Assembly (NCBI GenBank): GCA_003224835.1
Contig: QHZX01000072.1
Coordinates: forward strand, 4,346 to 13,176
Length of the DNA: 8,831 nt
Direction of reading: 5' to 3'
Source: Acidobacteriota bacterium
GTDB taxonomy: Bacteria; Acidobacteriota; Terriglobia; Terriglobales; Acidobacteriaceae
Each line of letters starts with the position of its first letter. Position 1 is the stretch's first letter. Shown piece after piece: positions 1-4,615 of the stretch. A program made the translations under genes and the position numbers. Below the pieces are notes generated by a model, which worked only from the letters and a program-made list of their open reading frames with translations, ran no database searches and was not told where the DNA came from.

Positions 1-405
1 ACAAACGAACACGCGGCGAGCGAGATCAGAATTCAACGTGTCTTCCTGATAATAACGATGCAAGATTCCTTCCTTCCAGGTGAACAGATCGGGATTCTTA
101 CTGGCGAATTCCTCCCATTCGATTTCTATGTCGGTGGATCGCGCCATCCGCTCGCGGATCAGGAAAAAATATGCATGGGTGATGGTTTCGTTGTAGAGCT
201 GGGTTTTGCCGTGCCGAGTGGCGAATTGCTTCAGGGCGCTCGAAAATTTTTCCAGTGCCGGAAGCACCGGGAATTTTCGCAAATAGGCAAATGCCAAGCG
301 GACATGGTCCGCGTGGTGAAACCCGCTTTCGGGCACAACGCCAGATTCGAAACCATCCATGAGTTCTTGATCACTCAGTGGTTGGGTTGCCGTTTCGCTG
401 GTCAT
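1..405 (-). CDS. Conserved helical protein of unknown function (3' end cut by window edge)
   Basis: Hand translation of the minus strand from ATG at 405 gives 135 codons open to the window edge, so the C-terminus is missing. I do not know a function. It reads as a mostly helical soluble protein without a signal peptide or membrane span. Recognisable patches are FHHADHVRLAFAYL (about residues 29-42), HGKTQLYNETITHAYFFLI (about 65-83), then NPDLFTWK and YYQEDTLNSDLARRVF near the end. From memory these match a widespread uncharacterised bacterial family of about 140-160 residues, so only a few residues are probably lost. The paired His of HHADH and the later HG and NETxTHA segments could form a metal or ligand site; that is inference. 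The start overlaps the stop of the upstream RHH gene as ATGA (402-405), which implies translational coupling and a joint role. Confidence 0.8.
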   Translation of the reverse strand, partial: MTSETATQPLSDQELMDGFESGVVPESGFHHADHVRLAFAYLRKFPVLPALEKFSSALKQFATRHGKTQLYNETITHAYFFLIRERMARSTDIEIEWEEFASKNPDLFTWKEGILHRYYQEDTLNSDLARRVFVC

Positions 406-713
406 GATTTTTCCGATCGTGATTTTTCCGATGCGCGTTTGCGCGGGACCTTGCCACGAATTTCTTTCAGACGATGACTGGCGGCCGAATCGAGATCCAG
501 GTCATAAAACTTTTTTAACTCCTGAATACGGCTGAGCGAAGGCGGAGAGAATGGCGCTTTCCCGTCGAATGCGTGCAGCACAATACCTTCCAGTAGATCC
601 CCGAGAGTCATATCGTGAAATTCCGCGAAGGCCTTCAAAACTTTGAGGAGCCGCTTCTCCATGCGGACCCCGGTCTGCACCCGCTCGATAATGAATTTCG
701 GCGATTCGCTCAT
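402..713 (-). CDS. Small ribbon-helix-helix DNA-binding protein, probable autoregulator
   Basis: Encodes 103 residues from ATG at 713. Residues 11-18 (RVQTGVRM) look like the DNA-contacting beta strand. Residues 19-33 (EKRLLKVLKAFAEFH) and 36-48 (TLGDLLEGIVLHA) look like the two helices of a CopG/Arc-type RHH fold. The tail is basic (KVPRKRASEKSRSEKS). No exact family is recognised. An in-frame ATG at 740 would add 9 residues, but that stretch lies inside the triple GTACCA repeat and the candidate -10, so I prefer 713. Neither start has a Shine-Dalgarno. The gene is first in a two-gene unit with the 1-405 protein (ATGA overlap) and is divergent from lysS. The layout resembles a toxin-antitoxin or autorepressed operon, but the partner is not a toxin family I know. 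RHH fold fairly sure; role inferred. Confidence 0.8.
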   Translation of the reverse strand: MSESPKFIIERVQTGVRMEKRLLKVLKAFAEFHDMTLGDLLEGIVLHAFDGKAPFSPPSLSRIQELKKFYDLDLDSAASHRLKEIRGKVPRKRASEKSRSEKS

Positions 714-715
714 GC

Positions 716-737
716 GTACCAGTGTACCACGGTACCA
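716..737. repeat. Three GTACCA direct repeats, candidate RHH operator
   Basis: GTACCA occurs at 716-721, 724-729 and 732-737 on the plus strand, exactly 8 bp apart, ending 3 bp from the ATG (713) of the RHH gene. The array covers the candidate -10 of that gene (721-726). RHH repressors such as plasmid Omega bind tandem short repeats (heptads) as a protein array, so autorepression is a natural reading. No binding evidence exists here. Confidence 0.5.
721..729 (-). promoter_or_regulatory. Candidate extended -10 promoter of the RHH gene
   Basis: Read on the minus strand, TGG precedes the hexamer TACACT (726-721), a 4/6 match to TATAAT with an extended -10. Seven bases separate it from the ATG at 713, so transcription would start at or next to the start codon. 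The -35 region (about 744-749) matches poorly. Confidence 0.35.
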
Positions 738-757
738 CATCCGATCCAGGCGGCCCC

Positions 758-786
758 TGCTGAATTGCTAAGGTGTTGGTTATAAT
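758..786 (+). promoter_or_regulatory. Candidate lysS promoter
   Basis: A perfect TATAAT lies at 781-786, about 36 bp before the lysS start. Seventeen bases upstream the -35 position reads TGCTGA, a poor match. The predicted transcript start near 793 gives a leader of about 29 nt, too short for a T-box or riboswitch. The promoter is back-to-back with that of the RHH gene. Confidence 0.5.
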
Positions 787-821
787 CGGGCAGTCATTCT
801 GGTGAAGCCCCAGGAAGCCTC

Positions 822-2348
822 TTGCCACTCGACGAAAACATCTACAAACTGCGTCTCGACAAGCTCAAGCAGATTGAAGCGCTAGGGCAGCGCGTTTATC
901 CGACTAAGTACGAGTTCACAAGCACCATTCCTCAAGTTCTCGCTGAGCACTCGCCGAAGAATGCCGAGCAACTTGAGACATCACGAGTAAACGTGCGCGT
1001 CGCCGGCCGGATTATGGCCATCCGCCTGATGGGCAAGGCCGGATTTGCACACCTGCAGCAAGACGGAGAACGGCTGCAGATTTACGTCAAGAAAGATGCT
1101 GTTGGCGAAAAAGGATTCGAACTTTACAAACTACTCGATCTCGGCGATCACATTGGCGTGAGCGGGTATTTGTTTCGTACCAGAACTGGCGAGCTTACAG
1201 TGCATGTCGAGGAGATTACCTTTCTTTCGAAAGACCTGCTGCCGCTTCCCGAAAAATGGCACGGCCTGACGGATGTGGAGTTGCGTTATCGGCAGCGATA
1301 CGTGGACCTGTTCATGAATCCCGAGGTGCGCGAGGTTTTTCTAAAGCGCGCCAGGCTGGTGCAGTCGATACGCAATTTTCTCGATGCACGAGGATTCGTG
1401 GAAGTTGAAACTCCGATGATGCAGCCAATTGCCGGCGGCGCTGTGGCTAAGCCTTTTGTCACGCATCACAACACTCTGGATATTGATCTCTATCTCCGCA
1501 TCGCTCCCGAGCTTTACCTGAAACGCCTCACCGTAGGCGGCTTCGACCGGGTTTATGAAATCAACCGTAACTTCCGCAATGAAGGGATCTCCACGCGGCA
1601 CAATCCTGAATTCACGATGCTTGAGTTTTACCAGGCCTACACCGATTATCGCGGCGTGATGGATCTGACGCAGGCACTCATTATTCAAGCGGCACAAGAC
1701 GTGACCGGCGGCAGCAAAACAAAATGCGGAGAGCAGGAGATCGATTGGTCAGAGTCAAACTGGCGGCGCATGACCATGCGTGAGGCGATCATTGAATATT
1801 GGCCGGAGCGGGCTGGGGCCAAACCGCAGCTTTCAGATTTTGCTTCACATGATTCCGTCAAAGCGTTGGTTGCCAGATTCAATTCGGCGCATTCGCACAT
1901 GGCATACGATCCGAATGAGTCACCGGGGAAAACCATTGCCAGTTTGTTTGAAGCAGTCGCGGAAGAGCATCTGACCCAGCCGACAATTATTTACGAGTTC
2001 CCTACTGCGATCTCGCCTCTATCAAAACAAAAAGCCGACGAACCGGATTGGACGGAGCGCTGGGAAATCTACATCGGACAGATGGAAATCTCGAACGGCT
2101 TCAGCGAGCTGAACGATCCGGAAGACCAGCGCCGTCGGTTCGAAGGGCAGCGCAAGCAACGTGAGCGTGGAGACGAAGAAGCCCATCAGATGGATGAGGA
2201 TTACATTCGCGCACTTTCATATGGAATGCCTCCGGCAGGAGGCGTGGGGGTTGGAATTGACCGGTTGACCATGCTGCTGACTAATTCCCAATCCATTCGG
2301 GACGTGATTTTGTTCCCGCTACTAAGGCCGGAAAGGAATCTGCCGTGA
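822..2348 (+). CDS. lysS: Lysyl-tRNA synthetase, class II
   Basis: Charges tRNA-Lys with lysine in the cytoplasm using ATP. The protein has 508 residues, normal for bacterial LysRS. The N-terminal OB-fold anticodon-binding domain starts near residue 58 (VRVAGRIMAIRLMGKAGF). The class II catalytic core follows: motif 1 near 190 (GFVEVETPMM), motif 2 near 250-269 (FRNEGISTRHNPEFTMLEFY, with the catalytic Arg) and motif 3 near 474-488 (GVGVGIDRLTMLL). The lysine pocket includes YLRIAPELYLK and the EISNGFSELNDP segment. The start is TTG at 822, chosen because AGGAAG lies at 812-817 and the N-terminus aligns with the family (ENIYKLRLDKLKQIEALG). No ATG fits nearby. It appears to be monocistronic; no clear terminator hairpin is visible after the stop. 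The reading frame is intact. Confidence 0.97.
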   Translation: MPLDENIYKLRLDKLKQIEALGQRVYPTKYEFTSTIPQVLAEHSPKNAEQLETSRVNVRVAGRIMAIRLMGKAGFAHLQQDGERLQIYVKKDAVGEKGFELYKLLDLGDHIGVSGYLFRTRTGELTVHVEEITFLSKDLLPLPEKWHGLTDVELRYRQRYVDLFMNPEVREVFLKRARLVQSIRNFLDARGFVEVETPMMQPIAGGAVAKPFVTHHNTLDIDLYLRIAPELYLKRLTVGGFDRVYEINRNFRNEGISTRHNPEFTMLEFYQAYTDYRGVMDLTQALIIQAAQDVTGGSKTKCGEQEIDWSESNWRRMTMREAIIEYWPERAGAKPQLSDFASHDSVKALVARFNSAHSHMAYDPNESPGKTIASLFEAVAEEHLTQPTIIYEFPTAISPLSKQKADEPDWTERWEIYIGQMEISNGFSELNDPEDQRRRFEGQRKQRERGDEEAHQMDEDYIRALSYGMPPAGGVGVGIDRLTMLLTNSQSIRDVILFPLLRPERNLP

Positions 2349-2367
2349 AGTTCGTGACGATTTTGGG

Positions 2368-2396
2368 TTGTTCTCCCCCTTTATGTCCTATATTTA
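2368..2396 (+). promoter_or_regulatory. Possible upstream promoter of the toxin-antitoxin pair
   Basis: TTGTTC at 2368-2373 is followed after 17 bp by TATTTA (2391-2396); TATATT at 2389-2394 is an alternative hexamer with a 15-bp spacer. The stretch is AT-rich relative to its surroundings. It would give a leader of about 35 nt. It is weaker than the promoter at 2403-2432. Confidence 0.25.
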
Positions 2397-2402
2397 ATCC
2401 CC

Positions 2403-2432
2403 TTGTAAAGCGGATAGCTAGGGTGATAGCAT
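2403..2432 (+). promoter_or_regulatory. Candidate promoter of the antitoxin-toxin operon (leaderless)
   Basis: TTGTAA (2403-2408), an 18-bp spacer, and TAGCAT (2427-2432) preceded by TGA, an extended -10. The hexamer ends 7 nt before the ATG at 2440, predicting a leaderless mRNA. GGGA at 2435-2438 is too close to the ATG to act as a Shine-Dalgarno. Confidence 0.4.
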
Positions 2433-2442
2433 ATGGGATATG
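2413..2442. repeat. Three 12-bp-spaced GATAGC/GATATG repeats, candidate antitoxin operator
   Basis: GATAGC at 2413-2418 and 2425-2430 and GATATG at 2437-2442 begin exactly 12 bp apart. They span the promoter spacer, the -10 and the antitoxin start codon. An RHH antitoxin, alone or with its toxin, could bind here and repress its own operon. The third copy is imperfect and includes the ATG. Confidence 0.35.
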
Positions 2443-2718
2443 AGCAAAGCCGGTCGCGCTAAACTTTCGACGACTATTGCGGAAGAAAATTATCGATTTC
2501 TAACTACCTTAGTGAAGTCTGGAAAAGCCGAGAGTTTGGCCGAGGCGGTGGATGAAGTCGTAGAAGATTTCCGCAAAAATGAGAACCGGCGCAGGTTGGC
2601 AAAGGCGACATCGGAATACTTTGATTCGCTTTCCTCCGAAGAACTCCGTGAGGAACGCTCTCTTACTGCCTCCATGCACGACATGGCGAAAAGGATCGAT
2701 TTCGATCGTGAACTTTAA
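2440..2718 (+). CDS. RHH antitoxin (MazE-like) of a type II toxin-antitoxin pair
   Basis: Encodes 92 residues. The N-terminal part has the RHH pattern: beta strand KLSTTIA (8-14), helix A EENYRFLTTLVKSG (15-28) and helix B SLAEAVDEVVEDFRK (32-46). The charged C-terminal half (47-92; SLSSEELREERSL, then DMAKRIDFDREL) is the expected toxin-neutralising tail. It probably represses its own operon and blocks the downstream MazF-type RNase. The coding end overlaps the toxin start by 11 bp, so the two are translationally coupled. No good Shine-Dalgarno precedes the ATG; a leaderless start is proposed. The fold plus the toxin neighbour make the call firm, although the exact subfamily is not recognised. 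Confidence 0.82.
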   Translation: MSKAGRAKLSTTIAEENYRFLTTLVKSGKAESLAEAVDEVVEDFRKNENRRRLAKATSEYFDSLSSEELREERSLTASMHDMAKRIDFDREL

Positions 2719-3067
2719 ACCATCATCGTCGCCTCGCCGCGGAGACATTTGGACCGCGAACACGGGTGGCAAGAGACACGCCATGGTGATTCTCTCGCTG
2801 GACAACCGCAACGTGAGCGATCGATCCGACTCAGTATTGGCGGTACCTTTTGGCAGTTTCGGACGACCGGGTCCTACGGTCATTACATTGCAGCCCGGAG
2901 AAACAGGATTGCCGGAGGTTTGTTATCTGAAGGCTCATTTCATCGGAGTAATTCCGAAAGCGAGCCTCATCGAGCGCTTGCCGCGAAGGCTCTCGAACAC
3001 GCAGATGAGAAATCTTGTTCTCGCAGTGAATCGGGCAATTGATCCGGACGCTCCATTCGAGCTCTAA
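2708..3067 (+). CDS. MazF/PemK-like endoribonuclease toxin
   Basis: Encodes 119 residues from GTG at 2708 (VNFKPSSSPRRGDIWTANTG). MazF/PemK toxins are SH3-like-barrel RNases that cleave mRNA at short sequences. Hallmarks seen are RRGDIW (about 10-15, the usual RGEIW), RHAMVILS (about 23-30, the usual RPALVLS with the catalytic Arg) and VPFGSFG (about 44-50), where most MazFs have a Thr-containing PITS or PLTS loop. KAHFIGVIPKASL (about 75-87) corresponds to the KADQIRTV strand. Ser in place of Thr, and His instead of Pro after the Arg, make it a divergent member. The frame stays open upstream to 2579, but those residues are read inside the antitoxin gene. GTG 2708 is chosen because it gives the family N-terminus and the typical overlap. 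AGGA at 2692-2695 is a distant Shine-Dalgarno (12 nt). Confidence 0.83.
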   Translation: MNFKPSSSPRRGDIWTANTGGKRHAMVILSLDNRNVSDRSDSVLAVPFGSFGRPGPTVITLQPGETGLPEVCYLKAHFIGVIPKASLIERLPRRLSNTQMRNLVLAVNRAIDPDAPFEL

Positions 3068-3068
3068 C
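3039..3068 (+). promoter_or_regulatory. Candidate promoter of yjbQ inside the toxin 3' end
   Basis: TTGATC (3039-3044), an 18-bp spacer, and TCTAAC (3063-3068, 4/6) overlap the end of the toxin gene and its stop codon. The hexamer ends 7 nt before the ATG at 3076, the same distance as at three other starts in the window. There is no TGn extension. It would let yjbQ be expressed apart from the toxin operon. Confidence 0.3.
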
Positions 3069-3075
3069 CTGCAAC

Positions 3076-3489
3076 ATGAAATTCCACACTGAATATCTGA
3101 AATTTCATACTCGCAAGCACCGCGAGTACGTCCACATCACGCCGCAGATTGAAGCGATCGTAAAGAAGAGTGGCATCAAGGAAGGCATGGTGCTGGTTTC
3201 GGCGATGCATATCACGGCGGGTGTTTATGTGAATGACAATGAATCGGGGCTGATCGAAGACATAGATAAATGGCTAGAAGAGCTGGCGCCATTTCGCGAA
3301 GATTACCGGCATCACGATACTGGCGAGACGAACGGCGATTCGCATTTGAAGGCGCTGCTGATCCATCACGAAGTGATCGTGCCAATTACTGCAGGGCGGC
3401 TCGACTTCGGTCCGTGGCAGCGAATTTTCTATGCGGAGTTCGATGGGCAAAGAGATAAGCGCGTGATCGTGAAAGTCATGGGAGAGTGA
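3076..3489 (+). CDS. yjbQ: YjbQ/UPF0047 family protein (secondary thiamine-phosphate synthase-type enzyme)
   Basis: Encodes 137 residues, the normal length for UPF0047 (Pfam PF01894, TIGR00149). Members have weak thiamine-phosphate synthase activity in E. coli; the physiological role is unsettled. Visible signatures are VLVSAMHITAGVYVNDNE (about 39-56) and the long conserved run from RHHDTGETNGDSHLKA (about 78) through HHEVIVPITAGRLDFGPWQ to YAEFDGQRDKR, with the His residues that line the active-site pocket. The protein is soluble and cytosolic. The start has no Shine-Dalgarno: only eight bases separate it from the toxin stop, so it is either coupled or leaderless. The N-terminus shows a small repeat, KFHTEYLKFHT. 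The stop lies 2 bp before the DUF4337 start, so the two form an operon. Family sure, activity less so. Confidence 0.93.
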   Translation: MKFHTEYLKFHTRKHREYVHITPQIEAIVKKSGIKEGMVLVSAMHITAGVYVNDNESGLIEDIDKWLEELAPFREDYRHHDTGETNGDSHLKALLIHHEVIVPITAGRLDFGPWQRIFYAEFDGQRDKRVIVKVMGE

Positions 3490-3491
3490 AC

Positions 3492-4037
3492 ATGAGCGCT
3501 GACGAGCTTCAAGAACTGCACGAGCATGCCGAGCACGCGGCGCATAATCCGTCGCTGGCGCCGGTATCGCTGACCATGGCTGTCCTGGCTGTACTGGTCG
3601 CAGTTGCTTCCCTGCTGGGTCATCGCGCGCACACGGAAGAAGTGATTCTGCAGAATAAAGCGACGGATCAGTGGGCGTATTACCAGGCAAAGAACATTCG
3701 CCGGCATACGGATGAGTTGTTTAGCGATTTTGCGTCAGTCATGGCAACGAGCGATGCGAAGAAAATGGGGCAGCTTAGGGAAAAGTACCAGGCCGAAGCA
3801 AACAGCTATCGCGACCAGCAGAAGGATATCGATGCTGAGGCGAGAAAACTTGAAAACCAAACTGACCACGAGCGCCGACGCGCTGATCGCTTCGACTTGG
3901 CCGAAGTATTTCTGGAGATCGGGCTGGTAGTGACATCCATCACACTGTTGTCGGGACGGCGAATATTCTGGAAGGCGGGCATTGTCCTCGGAGTGGTCGG
4001 GGTGGTGGTGGCAGTAACGGCTGCGCTGGTCAGATAA
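3492..4037 (+). CDS. DUF4337-type membrane protein
   Basis: Encodes 181 residues with no known function. The His-rich N-terminus (HEHAEHAAH, 10-18) precedes membrane span 1 at about 25-43. A long charged, probably coiled-coil region follows (about 45-130; LQNKATDQWAYYQAKNIRRH, then EKYQAEANSYRDQQKDIDAEARKLE). Two more spans lie near 136-155 and 158-180. This layout and the QWAYYQAK motif match DUF4337, an inner-membrane family. ATG 3492 is chosen over GTG 3486 because GGAG at 3481-3484 is 7 nt upstream of it. The gene is tightly coupled to yjbQ. A partnership with that enzyme is suggested by the spacing but unproven. Confidence 0.88.
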   Translation: MSADELQELHEHAEHAAHNPSLAPVSLTMAVLAVLVAVASLLGHRAHTEEVILQNKATDQWAYYQAKNIRRHTDELFSDFASVMATSDAKKMGQLREKYQAEANSYRDQQKDIDAEARKLENQTDHERRRADRFDLAEVFLEIGLVVTSITLLSGRRIFWKAGIVLGVVGVVVAVTAALVR

Positions 4038-4117
4038 AAACAGCGAGCGTTAGCCACCGCACAAAGAGCCCTCGAGAGACCCCGCTTCTACTCTGAAAAA
4101 TTCTCATTTCAGTGCTC

Positions 4118-4133
4118 AGACCGGGTCTATAAT
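4118..4133 (+). promoter_or_regulatory. Candidate promoter (TATAAT) with overlapping short inverted repeat
   Basis: A perfect TATAAT lies at 4128-4133; the -35 region (near 4106-4111, ATTTCA) is weak. AGACC-G-GGTCT (4118-4128) is a perfect inverted repeat sharing its last base with the -10, placed like a repressor site. The transcript would start near 4140 and carry a leader of about 100 nt into the 4240 gene. Confidence 0.4.
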
Positions 4134-4140
4134 TTCCGTA

Positions 4141-4239
4141 ACAACTCTGCCCGGAGCCGGTACCGCCCACCCTCTCAGGTTGGGAACCGTCACCGGCCCT
4201 AGACGGAGGCCAGAACAGCTCGCCTGTAACGAGGTGTCT
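4141..4239 (+). other. Structured 5' leader of the 4240 gene
   Basis: This GC-rich stretch can fold. GCCGGT (4156-4161) pairs with ACCGGC (4192-4197). Inside it CCCACC (4166-4171) pairs with GGT-GGG (4178-4184, one T bulged) around the loop CTCTCA. A GGCC pair (4195-4198 with the copy near 4207-4210) could compete. I do not recognise a known riboswitch class. Together with 4038-4140, this is the largest non-coding stretch in the window (4038-4239); the first part holds only the promoter and no ORF I would defend. Confidence 0.3.
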
Positions 4240-4515
4240 ATGTCGACTCTGTTCGAGCTTCTGATCGCATGGGGCGGGCTCACAGCCGTCCTGATTGCCC
4301 TGCTGATTTATCGTGGCACCCTCACAATGCAAGAGGATGACCAGCTCTTCCTTGGTGAATCCGAATCCCACATGGCGCGTGAACAAGTAGAGCTCATGAA
4401 TAAGGTGCAGAAGCTTGCCCCATTCGTGAAAATTCTCGGCACTGCTTCGGCGGTGCTGATCCTGACCATTGCCGGGGTCGCGATTTATCAGGGACTTCAG
4501 CAAGCGGCGCAGTAA
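4240..4515 (+). CDS. Small two-span membrane protein, unknown function
   Basis: Encodes 91 residues. Membrane span 1 lies at about 5-24 (FELLIAWGGLTAVLIALLIY) and span 2 at about 62-83 (FVKILGTASAVLILTIAGVAIY). They are joined by a polar, acidic, helical segment of about 37 residues (MQEDDQLFLGESESHMAREQVELMNK). With both termini on one side it is a hairpin in the inner membrane. I do not recognise a named family; it feels like a lineage-conserved acidobacterial protein. The frame is open back to 4180, but ATG 4240 is chosen because GAGGTG (4231-4236) precedes it and the upstream residues are unlike a membrane protein N-terminus. It is transcribed alone, from the promoter at 4128, after a long structured leader. 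Confidence 0.8.
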   Translation: MSTLFELLIAWGGLTAVLIALLIYRGTLTMQEDDQLFLGESESHMAREQVELMNKVQKLAPFVKILGTASAVLILTIAGVAIYQGLQQAAQ

Positions 4516-4522
4516 CTCGCGG

Positions 4523-4553
4523 CCGCATCTTGCCGGAATGTACGCCGATGCGG
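4523..4553. terminator. Possible terminator hairpin after the 4240 gene
   Basis: CCGCATC (4523-4529) and GATGCGG (4547-4553) form a 7-bp stem with a 17-nt loop, 8 bp after the stop. Only TTGT follows rather than a T-run, so intrinsic termination would be weak. It may be merely a hairpin. Confidence 0.25.
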
Positions 4554-4582
4554 TTGTGCGTCCCACGCAGCTCCGTTAGCAT
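4554..4582 (+). promoter_or_regulatory. Candidate promoter of the flavoprotein gene
   Basis: TTGTGC (4554-4559), a 17-bp spacer, and TAGCAT (4577-4582), the same -10 hexamer as at the toxin-antitoxin operon. The transcript would start near 4590, inside the inverted repeat that follows, giving a leader of about 26 nt. Confidence 0.35.
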
Positions 4583-4612
4583 CAGACACAAAACGCAGCG
4601 TTTTCTGTCTGA
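4582..4612. repeat. 31-bp inverted repeat beside the flavoprotein start codon
   Basis: TCAGACA-C-AAAACG (4582-4595) mirrors CGTTTT-C-TGTCTGA (4599-4612) around CAG: 13 of 14 positions pair, with one C/C mismatch. It ends 3 bp before the ATG at 4616 and starts on the last base of the candidate -10. It could be an operator, a hairpin limiting ribosome access, or a bidirectional terminator with A and T tracts inside the stem. Confidence 0.6.
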
Positions 4613-4615
4613 GTT

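Noticed and set aside
58..477. 139-codon plus-strand frame at the left end
   Set aside because: It is antisense to the minus-strand gene 1-405, whose translation shows conserved-looking motifs and an ATGA junction; the plus-strand product resembles nothing.
2349..2402. Rho-independent terminator after lysS
   Set aside because: C- and T-rich stretches are present but no hairpin of useful length.
2579..2707. Upstream extension of the toxin frame to an ATG at 2579
   Set aside because: This part is read within the antitoxin coding region, is not MazF-like, and the family N-terminus begins at GTG 2708.
3274..3707. Two long minus-strand frames across yjbQ and DUF4337
   Set aside because: Shadows of genes with clear family signatures on the plus strand; no plausible protein or start signals.
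4141..4239. Known riboswitch classes (TPP, cobalamin, yybP-ykoY, c-di-GMP) for the leader
   Set aside because: None of their conserved core sequences is visible to me; kept only as an unclassified structured leader.
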